Assembly (NCBI GenBank): GCA_032622095.1 | Contig: CP136067.1 | Coordinates: forward strand, 77,712,705-77,776,704 | Reading direction: 5' to 3' | Length of the DNA stretch: 64,000 nucleotides | Source: Siphonodentalium dalli | Taxonomy: Eukaryota; Mollusca; Scaphopoda; Gadilida; Siphonodentaliidae | Shown: one piece after another, positions 33,399 through 43,240 of the stretch | Position numbering within the stretch: position 1 is the stretch's first letter | How the letters are laid out: every line of letters begins with the position of its first letter | Program-made: the position numbers and the translations under genes | The notes under the pieces: model-generated | Database searches by the model: none | What the model saw: the letters and a program-made list of their open reading frames with translations, nothing else | What the model was told of the DNA's origin: nothing

Positions 33399-33884
33399 AT
33401 TGACCAAAAAACTGTGTTTTATATATCACAAGGGCATTTAAATTTATAGTATTATAGAAACAACAAAGCCCTTTAGGTGTATTGTTTTATATATTTACTA
33501 AACACTTATTTCATTGTTGGACGACCAAAAAAGTTATATTTAGCTATTTATTTTGTTTTTCATATTTGTGTATGTTAAGAAAGGCTATGATGACCCAATA
33601 TTTAGTCTCTTTGGACCCAATATTTAGTCACATTAGTAATACATGACAAAATTTTAGTTAAAGGCTACTAAATATTTAGTTAATTTTATAACCCAATTCT
33701 ATTGGGTTACTTTATGTAACCCAATTGTTTGGGTTACAATTAACTAAAATTGTGTAGGAGGAAAACTAGGTAACTCAATATAGGTAAAATATATTTAGTC
33801 TCACACAATGTTTTAGTCAGAAAAGTTTGATCCAATACTTTAGTTAAGAATTTAAATGTTGTAAATTTTCAAATAAATTCTCCA

Positions 33885-34345
33885 ATAAATGCGGCCTGCG
33901 GGGTGAGCCGATGGATTCAAATTTGAACTCCAAGATGGCTGCTGGCGGCCATGTTTAAAAAAAAAAAAAAATTCGGTCAAAATAGGAGGCTCCCATCTAG
34001 AGGACACACCGAAAATCTATATAAAGTTTGGTGGCGATCGGATGAGGGATGTGGCCTGTAGGGTGTGCCGAAGGATTTAGTCATACACAGAGTAAATTCT
34101 AAGATGGCCTCTGACGGCCATCTTTTCCCTCGAAAATCGTTATAATTTGATAGCTCCCATCCACACTCCACAGGTGATCGCAATCGTGCCTTCATAATTA
34201 AAAAATGATCCGGCCAAAAATACGGGCTGTAGGGTGTGCCGATGGATTCAAATTTGAAATCCAAGATGGCTGCTGGCGCCATGTTTTTCATCGTAACTCG
34301 GAACAAATTCGATAGCTCCCATCTATAGTTCACCCGGACGACGGG
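33885..34345 (-). repeat. Dispersed 'CCAAGATGGCTGC' repeat, three tandem copies
   Basis: Three successive units, near 33895, 34045 and 34220, each carry a version of GGGTGTGCCGATGGATTC, CCAAGATGGCTGCTGGCG, CCATGTTTT and ATAGCTCCCATC, with a period near 150-175 bp. The middle unit is the most diverged (TAAGATGGCCTCTGACGG). Minus-strand open frames across it are by-products of the repeat. Confidence 0.88.
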
Positions 34346-35461
34346 CGCTAACCAATGGCAATACCTCAAACTTTACTTTGTAAACAGTGGTTCCATATTT
34401 TACTTTGTCTCAGAAAGTCCGCTTCCGGTGAGAGATTTGACAAACTCGCGTCGTTATTTTCGTTTGTATTTGTATATCACTAAATAGTACTCAAATAAAT
34501 AATCAAATGTTCTTCTGTGTTGTGATTACTTCTAATATTCCAGGTTGAATGCAGATGATCTGCGTGAATGATAAATGTGGAACTTGTCCATTTCTTCTTG
34601 TCGCTTTACAATTTACAAATCACCAGGTAATAAAAATGGAGAATTTGAGGCAGATGATATACTGAACAAATGTTGTTCGATACAATATAATGATTAGAGC
34701 AACACTAGTATAGTTTTGTGTGACCCACATTATGTGAGTAAAGGGGGGATGCCCTATAGCAGAAGAGTCCACAATTGGATGCACCAATAAACGAATAAGA
34801 ACAGAAACTGCCATCGGATACAATGCTTGTGACGGGTATATTTATTTTGGATTCGTGTGCGAATTTAAAACTGAGTGAAAAATAGTACAGCGTGATTTAA
34901 ATAAAAGTAAGGTATACTTCCTCTGGAAGTGCAAATGCGACTGCTCATAAGCAAATACAAATTACCACTAAGATAACAAAATGAGTATCCGATTGAATGC
35001 TATATTCGTTTTTGTTTTTGGGAAAGTGGATAACTCATACTTTTTCACATTCTTTCACAATGAATTTAGTCAACAATTTCCACAAGTAACAATGTTGTTG
35101 TTGAAAGGCATAGTCCGTTTATATTCTAGTGGCATAAAATTTGACAAATTTTATAGAGCCAAATGACTTTCACTACTGTGAGCCACCACCGTCAATTCAA
35201 TTGAGAGAGTAAAAGTCCCTAGATGCAGCATAAAAGTCAAAAATATATTCATTCTCTGCGACTCGGCCGAATATTTCTACCACATTTATTTCTATAACCA
35301 AGCCGACATCGCCATAATTATAGAACGTGTTTGGCTCGATAGCTAAAACTCGAGTTAAACAAAGATGAATTCACGACGGGAGTGACTAAAACATGCAATC
35401 TTTATGTAACTCGAAGACATATTTTGACGGATTCCATGGTGGCACGTCGTAAAAAAAACCT
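34346..35461. other. Noncoding stretch with no clear feature
   Basis: No coding or repeat signal was found that I can defend. Confidence 0.45.
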
Positions 35462-35847
35462 TTTTTTAGGATAGGATAGGATATTTTATTTCAATACACA
35501 TACATATTACATAATAATGATAACAATTATGGATAATTCTGTCGTATATTGTGGGGGATGGCATAATCTGGCAAGACTGTCTTCCTGCCATCCCCAGTAT
35601 GGTAAATATAGAAAGTAATAACTTATAATAAGATGGCCTTGGGTGAGCCGTGCACATATTGTGTATATGTAATTTATGAGTTTAGGGCTTAGTTTAAGAG
35701 TGTGTGGAAATGGATACTACCCGAGGGATGTTCAATACCATGGAGTGTATATGGTTCAAATTCAGATGATGGGTAGTATGTTTGGCGGATGAGGTTACAG
35801 GGACTACTGATTCGTATAGATTGACGTTGAACGTGTTATATGTATAC

Positions 35848-36524
35848 TTAACGGGGTACGTTCTTGGGGCAGTCTGGACATCCTCGATTCTTGCATTTGA
35901 TATCGTTAGAATATGCGCTTATTGTTTTCTCTGTGATGTGTTTTTTTAATACGTGCCTACTTTGATTTTTAGTCATAGTGTTATCTAAGTTGTTCCATGA
36001 GGTTGGGAATGCATGAAATGGTAGCTGTTCAGAAAAGGAAGTTCTCGGTGTTTTGAGAAATAATGGGCGCTGTTGTCTAGTATCCGGTCCGGCAATACGT
36101 TTAGTGAACATTTGGGAAAAGGATTCAGGCAGGCGGTTGTAATACCAGTCATGCATGAATAGGGTAGTATGGACTTTGTGGAGGTCGTATACTTTCAAGA
36201 TATTCTCTTTTTTAAACAAAGGTTCGGTATGGCTCCTGTATTTTTTATTACACACAATTCGTATTGCCCTTTTTTGTAGTAAAAAAACTCGTTTTACCTC
36301 GGGAACATGGCCCCATATCTGGATTCCATATACCAAGTGACTTTGGATTAGGGCATAATATAACGTTTTAAGGGCGCTGCCTGGGAAAAAGTTTTTGACT
36401 TTGTTTATATGATATATGGCGTGCGCTAATTTGGAGCAGACAGATGATATGTGTTTCTTAAATGATAGATTTTCATCTATGTGAATGCCTAAAAATTTCG
36501 TCGAGGTTTCGTGCTCACGATTTC
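35848..36524 (-). pseudogene. LINE relic B ORF2 C-terminus
   Basis: Begins TSTKFLGIHIDENLSFKKHI, the thumb region of LINE RTs. Then SALKTLYYALIQSHLVYGIQ and KRVFLLQKRAIRIVCNKKY, the standard CR1/Jockey-like post-RT blocks, and ends in a Cys-containing tail (KNRGCPDCPKNVPR). It is open to the stop at 35848. It would be in one protein with the RT were it not for the insertion. Confidence 0.9.
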
Positions 36525-36812
36525 CACACCACCCGTCAACACCCGTCCACACCACCCGTCAACACCACCCGTACAACCCTGTAATATGTGAGGAAGGGCG
36601 GTAATGGACGGGCTGCACACAGTTAACACATTATATACCGAATGGATTCATTTTTTCAATTCTTTAATCTCAATAAACCAAAAAACATGGTATGTGAGAT
36701 ATACAAATTTAAATACAGATACATAAAAAAGCACATTTTAAACAGGTACATAATTATATAATAGTATATGTAATATTAATGCATTCATTGAAGGCACATC
36801 CACCCAAAACAG
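36525..36812. mobile_element. 0.29-kb insertion splitting LINE relic B
   Basis: The protein breaks off after MKILLNN and resumes at ETSTKFLGIHIDE, segments that are adjacent in related LINEs. The inserted DNA has one end with four units of about 13 bp (minus strand ACGGGTGGTGTTG and variants) and an otherwise AT-rich body. The exact ends are uncertain by about 20 bp and no clear terminal repeats were found. It may be a small non-autonomous element. Confidence 0.65.
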
Positions 36813-37606
36813 AGGGTTATTTAAGAGAATTTTCATAGTGCTCCATTTGGTGTCGTTATTTTCCGGGTGCATGAGCATATAATTGCTCTTTTCTGAGTTT
36901 ATAGAAAGCTTATTGCAGCAACACCAGGTGTATATATTACGTAGTTCATTGTTCATATAGCTTTCAATTTGAGTACCGTTATCCCCGCTAGTCATTAAGG
37001 TGGTATCATCTGCGTAAGACAATATATTCATGCTTGTCGCGTTTGGCATATCGTTAGCGTAGATTAAAAAAATTATGGAGCCGAGTATGGAGCCTTGAGG
37101 GACTCCGCACGTTATGTCCATTAGTTTGGATTTATTTCCCTGTAGTTCAACATATTGTCGTCTGTTGTCTAGATAGCTTTGGAACCAAGATAGGGCAGTA
37201 CCCCTTATCCCGTAATGATATAATTTTGAAATTAATATATCATGATTTATAGTGTCAAATGCTTTAGAGAGGTCTAGGAATAGTGCTATTGTTGAATCCC
37301 TGGTTGTTTTATCATTGTTATTGGCTATTTGGTCGAGAAGATGTACGATTGGATGAAAAGTAGAGTGGTTTGGACGGAAGCCATATTGGTGCTTGTACAA
37401 AATATCGTGCTCAGTTAAAAAATATAATAGGCGTTTTTGCATTATTCGTTCTAATAGCTTGGAAAAAGTAGGTAGGATGCTGATTGGTCTGTTGTTGGAA
37501 ATTTCGTGAGCATTGTTATTTTTTGGTATTGGAACAACCTTTGCTATTTTCATCTTTTCTGGGACAATTCCTTGTTCAAATGAGAGGTTAAATATATGTG
37601 CATTTT
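36813..37606 (-). pseudogene. LINE relic B reverse transcriptase, catalytic motifs intact
   Basis: Continuous open frame with all main RT blocks: NNRPISILPTFSKLLERIM, YGFRPNHST, LFLDLSKAFDTINHDILISK (motif A Asp present), CGVPQGSILGSIIFLIYAND (motif B) and LSYADDTTLM (motif C with both Asp). RT would copy the element RNA at the target site. The frame runs on into the insertion and stops at 36738. The N-terminus is missing through truncation, so it cannot work alone. Confidence 0.9.
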
Positions 37607-38095
37607 AAAAGCATTCTTCTCATATACCTCCGCACAATAAAAACATTTCTTGTGTTTCGTTGCTCGTATAATGCATGTGATATGTCAAATGTATGACGGC
37701 TTTGAAGACATTGTTCACAGTTCAAATGACATTTCTGTACCTATGTTGTTGAGTCATCGAAGATGACCAATACTCCAAACTTATGTGCGTCCACATACAT
37801 GATCCCAATACTACGACGAACAATAATTCAAGGAATATGAGTTTATCCCGTGTTGGAATATTATCGTCAAAGTTCGTCGAATGTTGAATACATTGAATTT
37901 CGGAATCATTAATGATTTATAATCTCAAAAACAATTGGAAGACAGACTGGGTGGTCCATACTGTAAATAGTTACCTATGTATACTTCTCTATGTTCATGT
38001 GCATTTTGAGAACAAATATACCACTACCACTATGGATACATTACATATCATTCGTAATCTTGTCACGTTAATATTCGTTCAACGTCTGCCATCTT
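37607..38095. other. Spacer between LINE relic B and the GPCR gene
   Basis: Includes the probable 3' UTR of the GPCR on the minus strand. I could not fix a poly(A) signal here. Confidence 0.4.
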
Positions 38096-39238
38096 CTATG
38101 TTGAGGTGACATTCGAGGTTTTTAAATGTGACGGCCTGTGTGCATACGTTGTGTAGCATCCTGGGCGGCGATTGCGATTGCCCTTTCTCGAGCATAAAAA
38201 CACTTCTACAAACTTCGCCCTGAACTTCGCCCCAGTGAGGAAATAAAAAAAGAAATTGACCGCATGATTGCATGCACTTAACGTCATAACGATGGTGCTT
38301 GCCAATCTAACTTTAGCGTTCAATAGCAGGTCTCCCTGAACTAATTTCATGTCGGCTTGTGTTTGCCAAATAACATAAATTGCATTTGGAAATGTGAGGA
38401 ACACGAACGAAACGGTTACACCAAGAATCATGTGTGTAATTTGCTGTTGTCGATTGATTTTGCTCTGAAGTTCCATTCGGTTGGACATCTCCTGCTGCAG
38501 GCGACGAGCATCGGATATTCCCTTGATTAGAAGACCGTTCAGCACAATCATGAACACGCATGGTCCGATTGCATAGAATATTGCATCAACCCAGTTCCAT
38601 GGTCCATTGTAAAACTCCTTTGCTTCCTCGCGTACCTGGCAGTTCAAGCCATATCGTTTATCTTCTGTGTCGACACAAAGAACAGCCCACCAGTAATATC
38701 CCGTCAGGCCACATGAAAACGCGAACAATGTCGCCATGATGACCAATGCCAACTCTTTAGTGAGGTAACGGTTTGCCTTGAACGGAAACCATATTGCAAA
38801 GAATCGCTCTGTTGTCATGGCAACCAGTACCCAATTTGCGTAAATCATCGTGGTTTCCAATGTGGTCCAGAGAAACTTACATGATGCATCATTTAGAAAG
38901 ATATCGTAATAATTAAACTTCTTTAGTAACAGGTTCGATAGCAACGCCGTCGTGTCAACTACGGCGAGACACATGACATAGAGAGATGATGGCGTTAGTG
39001 GCTTCATGTTGGCTATAGTAATTATTGAAATAATGTTTCCTGGAACACCGATTGCAGACAGTATGTACAGATATTTGTCGTGTAAGTGGTAAGCAACAAT
39101 AAACTGCCAATACTGCTCTATCGGGCCGTAACCCAGTTCCCAAGGACTTTGTGTCGTCGCCGGAAATGTGGAGTTATCCCCCGTATCGTTCTCGAAGGCG
39201 GTGATGGTTTGTTGTGCGAATCTGTCTGTTGTTGTCAT
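38096..39238 (-). CDS. Rhodopsin-class G protein-coupled receptor, orphan, neuropeptide-receptor-like
   Basis: An intact 380-residue protein in one coding exon. The start is ATG 39238-39236; an in-frame stop lies shortly upstream. The N-terminus has NDTGDNSTF, with likely N-glycosylation sites. Seven hydrophobic segments follow in order: YLYILSAIGVPGNIISIITI (TM1 with GN), SLYVMCLAVVDTTALLSNLL (TM2), a Cys before TM3, MTTERFFAIWFPF at the end of TM3 (TERF in place of DRY), VIMATLFAFSCGLTGYYWW (TM4), AIFYAIGPCVFMIVLNGLL (TM5 with Pro), MILGVTVSFVFLTFPNAIYV (TM6) and SACNHAVNFFFYFLTGAKFR (TM7, NHAVNFFFY replacing NPxxY). The TM3 Cys and a Cys in the loop after TM4 can form the usual disulfide. 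The FFFYFLTGAKFR end resembles the large set of lophotrochozoan orphan peptide receptors. The ligand is unknown. It acts at the plasma membrane. Confidence 0.95.
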   Translation of the reverse strand: MTTTDRFAQQTITAFENDTGDNSTFPATTQSPWELGYGPIEQYWQFIVAYHLHDKYLYILSAIGVPGNIISIITIANMKPLTPSSLYVMCLAVVDTTALLSNLLLKKFNYYDIFLNDASCKFLWTTLETTMIYANWVLVAMTTERFFAIWFPFKANRYLTKELALVIMATLFAFSCGLTGYYWWAVLCVDTEDKRYGLNCQVREEAKEFYNGPWNWVDAIFYAIGPCVFMIVLNGLLIKGISDARRLQQEMSNRMELQSKINRQQQITHMILGVTVSFVFLTFPNAIYVIWQTQADMKLVQGDLLLNAKVRLASTIVMTLSACNHAVNFFFYFLTGAKFRAKFVEVFLCSRKGNRNRRPGCYTTYAHRPSHLKTSNVTST

Positions 39239-39266
39239 CCTCAATATCGATCAACGACAAGCATAC
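39239..39266 (-). promoter_or_regulatory. 5' UTR end with splice acceptor for the GPCR gene
   Basis: On the minus strand TTTCCTTTTCTGCAG is a strong acceptor. It would start the coding exon at 39266, 28 nt upstream of the ATG, so the GPCR probably has a 5' UTR intron and a promoter further upstream (higher coordinates). Confidence 0.55.
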
Positions 39267-39353
39267 CTGCAGAAAAGGAAACATGTTTACACTAGTATAA
39301 TGAGAACGGGAACTGCATTATCGTCTTCGTGTACAAACCCAGACAAATCCGAA

Positions 39354-39662
39354 GGGCCGGATTGTTCATCTCCGGTTTAAACCTGGTTCAATTAAACATG
39401 TATATTTAAACCGCCGTTTGACCGCTTAATTCGGGGTTTATACACTAGGGTTGCTATAAGCGTTTTGTTCGCATTAATGGATGGCGGGTCAGTAATCATT
39501 CTACCGGTCTGCCTGTGGTCCGCCTGGTGCAGTTTGATTGAATGCTATTCTTGCTGAATGCGCCGGCAACTGAACGACAAAAGACGCCCACTTAGATCCG
39601 CTTAGCTAGACTGTCAATGTAGGTTTAAACCAGGTTTAAACTGGAGATAAAGAATCCGACCA
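39354..39662. mobile_element. MITE with about 35-bp terminal inverted repeats
   Basis: The left end GGGCCGGATTGTTCATCTCC..GTTTAAACCTGGTT pairs with the right end AACCAGGTTTAAACTGGAGATAAAGAATCCGACC. The interior is about 240 bp with no coding capacity. It sits about 90 bp upstream of the GPCR acceptor, that is, inside its presumed 5' intron. Confidence 0.82.
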
Positions 39663-39705
39663 CGAAGTTTAGAAGAGAGCGGAATTTCAGCAGATTGTCT
39701 TCGTT

Positions 39706-40035
39706 CACCTTTGAAAGACACATAATCGACCTATAATGTGAAAAATGTACACAACGTGATTATTTGATTATGAAACAAACAGATACTAGAGTCATAGCCT
39801 TTATTTCGTTTTATGGCGCGGGCCACAGTGAAAACACATGTTAAAGAGCGTGAACTTGAAAAGTCGTAGGTTGGCTTATTTGTGTCCTCGTCCGCACATA
39901 ATCTCCTTAGAATTGCCCCATAATGAGTCGATAATGTGACTAAAATGCCCTCATTTTCAGCACATTATCGACTAAAAATGATACGATTCTAAGCAGATTA
40001 TCTTCCTAAAACAAGTTCTTTATAATCAGATAATG
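39706..40035. repeat. Dispersed element with internal palindrome, copy 1
   Basis: Shares about 320 bp with the reverse complement of 52485-52765. Common blocks include CACATAATCGACCTA, GTGATTATTTGATTATGAAA, CCACAGTGAAAACACATGTT and AAAGAGCGT. A central ATAATGAGTCGATAATGTG..CACATTATCGACT palindrome is also shared. It is likely a non-autonomous DNA transposon. Confidence 0.85.
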
Positions 40036-41039
40036 TGCGGGATTTTGGGAAAACAGGCTATTCCATTCGCTGCTTTACACCATTATTTTTTCAAATATAT
40101 CCAGTGGTTCGAATTTGATAGATGGTGGGATTTAGTGAAACAGCACAACTCACGAAGAGATTTAGATGGTAAATTCATACATGATATATATGATCACAAC
40201 AGAAGAACGTGTTATCTGATGACATGGTGTTTACTTACTGAGAGCTTGAAAAAAACCAATAACGGTTTCGATGGGCACATCTCACCGGTATATCTGTGTA
40301 TCATAATTTCAAAAGAAAGTAGTGTTGCATAATTCACATAGCGTGGGTGGTCCGATCACTTAGAGCCCGTTGTTCTGAACAGATTTGTTAAACTTCGATA
40401 TTTTAATATCGGAGTATATTGTATTTCTGTTTCGTATTTTGCTCTATTATGTTTTTTCCTTGTAAAATTGTAACGCTTAGTCTTTGGAACCACTACAATT
40501 ATCGTAGAACGCTGAAATTTCCGGCGTTTGTACAACTCATATAGTTATATAGTTTGGCTTTTAACAATTTTTCCCTGCTCGAGTTATGCCCCTAATGGAG
40601 TTATGTCCCTTAAACCGACCTCTCTCATTGGACGGCGCGGGTAGTGTATCTCTGGAACGCTTTGAGGCAGCAGAACGGGACAAATAGTATGATGTAGGGT
40701 AACTTCAACTTATTTCATTTCTATAAAATGGCCGTGGTCCAATTATTCACGAACAGTCGATGTCCTCAAGCAATACATGGATGTGTCATCCACACCAAAG
40801 CTTGAACACGTTGTTCGCTTCTGCGGTGTCAGCAATGTGATAAAGAACAATAAAATAAAAGGTCAGCCGACCAGTGTCACCCGAAAACGTGGCAAGTCGA
40901 CGCAGCTTTGTTAAATAAATTAAAAAAAATGTTGAAATGTTCTAAGTCGAAAGGGTTAATAATTCCGTAAATAAATAATTTTTCCGTCACCTATATACAT
41001 GTTGCACATCTCCAATATGTGGGTAACAAAACTCTGAAT
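40036..41039. other. Noncoding stretch with no clear feature
   Basis: A 99-codon plus-strand frame at 40033-40332 has no motif or splice support. Nothing else was recognised. Confidence 0.4.
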
Positions 41040-41630
41040 TTTCTAATATCTATGATCAAAACTGTAGGAGGAGTTGATTACACCATGAAGGTACCCTCAT
41101 ACAGAAAATTATAAAAACTAAATTTCAAAGTCGACTCGAAAGGACCATAACTCTGGGAAAAATCATTGGATCAAACTCAAATTCGAACTTGACCTGTATT
41201 TTGATATCAATGACTCACAAAAAAACGGAATTTTAAATTGAACAGTCCAAACTTGAGTTATCATCCGGAAACCAAAGAAAAAAGAAGTAAAATTGAATTT
41301 TATAAGCCGAAAAAAGTCCATAACTCTAGGAAAAATCATCGGATCAAACTCAAATTAGAACTCAAACTGTATCTTGATATGACTGATCCACATAAAAACG
41401 GTATTTGCAATTAAATGATCCAAACTTGAGATATAATCCGGAAACCGAAAAAGTGAGAAATGTTCTAAGTACAAAAAAAGTTGAAAAAGGGAAATAACTC
41501 CATAACAGAACATCGGATCTTGGTTGAGACACCTACATACCAAGTTTGAATCAAATCGGATGATCATTACTGGAGTTATAACTCCGGGCGGACGCGGCAG
41601 ATTACAATAGTCCTCCGAAAATTTCGGGGG
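41040..41630. repeat. Tandem repeat of about 190-bp diverged units
   Basis: CCATAACTCTGGGAAAAATC, ATTGGATCAAACTCAAATT, TGTATTTTGATAT, CCAAACTTGAG and TCCGGAAACC recur in the same order from about 41148 and 41331, with parts of a further unit before and after. It ends in GGAGTTATAACTCCGGGCGG. Minus-strand frames over it are not genes. Confidence 0.82.
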
Positions 41631-41747
41631 ACAATAAATGTACGGATTACTCCAGAGATGCTCGACATCAACATGAGACCAATTGCACACACGTGTGGCT
41701 GTGTCCTTGAAACTGCCATCCGTTACACAATTATTACTCTCCGTTAA

Positions 41748-43240
41748 CCTTGGAACAAACGTCGCACTACCGACGAATCTAATTCAATTAGAATTAGACT
41801 CGAGTTTAATTCATAATTCGTCTGTTGAAACAAACGTCGCATTTAATTCAAGACGAATCTAAATGATTTCTTAAAATGGCATAAAGCGTACATAAGGGTT
41901 TTCGTTAAAACGGCTAAAATAGGAAGTTTTATATCAATTCTAAAACGTAAAATTTAGTGAGAAAATGTGGCTTTTGACTTCCAAGCTACGAAATTAATGT
42001 TACTGTTCTGAGGAGTGGAAATTATTTGTTTTATATCGCTATTTCGTAGGTATTTGATACATATTTTAGGTCGGACATGATTCTTTAGGTGGTATTTTGC
42101 TTTGAACTTGTCTGAAAGAAATCAGGTCCAGTGTATTTGTATACGAAAACGTTGTACCTTTTTAACAATTTAATAGCAAGTTGAGGTCAACGCGCTATAT
42201 CACTATATATTGCGTCAGTATGCCTATCTAAAACCACGTGGTAAAATAACCATGGCGGGCAGGGACGTACGGCTATATGGTCTCGGTTGGGGGGGGGGGC
42301 TAATAAATTTGCGTAATTCAATTTGCACCCCCTTGGCTGTTCCTTCACATGCCTGGATAATAGCCTATTCTGAATGATCATGCACTGGGTGGACCATGGT
42401 TCTGCCAGTAGAAGAAAAATCAGAGATCTGAACCTGAAAATCCGATCATAGTTTGGCACAGCGGGAGAAAACTTTGAACATGAAAACCGCAAAAACCTAT
42501 ATATATAGCATTAGACTGGCCTCAAGCTTTCCAAGTGCTGACAATTTTCAACCTGACACCCACACGAAGGTTGGAAAATTTCCAACTGGTGACCATTTAA
42601 GTTCATAATTTTGAACAGAAGCATACGAAAATAATTAGCAGTTTTTTTTTTGGCTGGCCACGGGGGTCACGAGGGACCAGGACACAGACCATTTCAGTCA
42701 AAATGTTGGACAAAAAGTAGGAAAATATGCAAATGTTGGTCTAAAAACAACAAATTCCCCAATAATTCATTGCTGGAAAATCAAATCACAAGAACAATTT
42801 CAACCCATCGTTGATGTTAAATTTGCACACGTCCATGCACAGTATAGCGTGTATATCCAAACGGAATAAATATTTATTTAGTGCGTCTACTCGCATTTAA
42901 TTTGAAAAAAACGTCGCACTTTCGTCGACTCGAATTCAAATACCACCAAATTGCGTCATGCTCGTTGGTGTTTTCCAGTTTAAATTGGAATTCCCTCATT
43001 AGCATATCATTATGCAGCTCGTTTGCATGTATCCGAATTAAATTCGAGTCGACGGTGATGCGACGTTTGTTTCAAACACGGATCTCAGACGCATCAGCAA
43101 TTAAATTCGTGTTGACCACACGCATTCTTCGTCGGTAGTGCGTCTACTCGCATTTATTTGCAACAAACGTCGCACTACCGACGAATCTAATTCAAATAAT
43201 TGAATTCGATTCGTCGGTAGTGCGACGTTTGTTCCAAGGG
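41748..43240. mobile_element. 1.5-kb non-autonomous DNA transposon with long terminal inverted repeats
   Basis: The left end CCTTGGAACAAACGTCGCAC.. (through TACCGACGAATCTAATTCAATT) is mirrored at the right end by ..GTGCGACGTTTGTTCCAAGG. A GTTA on both outer sides may be the target duplication. Extra subterminal copies occur inside at about 41815, 42885-42950, 43035-43080 and 43138-43190. The last of these forms a tight palindrome with the right end (43155-43225). No transposase was recognised inside, so it must be mobilised in trans or is inactive. Confidence 0.88.

Larger units (their letters stand above)
35462..37606 (-). mobile_element. LINE relic B (CR1/Jockey-like), 5'-truncated, with insertion
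   Basis: On the minus strand RT starts near 37606, lacking the endonuclease and ORF1, and the ORF2 C-terminus ends at 35848. The 3' end carries AATAAAATATCCTATCCTATCCTAAAAAAA: an AATAAA, a pentamer repeat and an A-run. One 0.29-kb insertion interrupts the coding sequence. The rest is nearly free of stops, so this is the youngest large LINE in the window. No clear target-site duplication was found. Confidence 0.9.

Noticed and set aside
40033-40332. 99-codon plus-strand frame starting MCGILGKQ
   Set aside because: MCGI recalls glutamine amidotransferases but the rest has no such motifs; it begins at the edge of a transposon copy.
41355-41690. 111-codon minus-strand frame
   Set aside because: It crosses the tandem 190-bp repeat; the translation follows the repeat period and has no domain.
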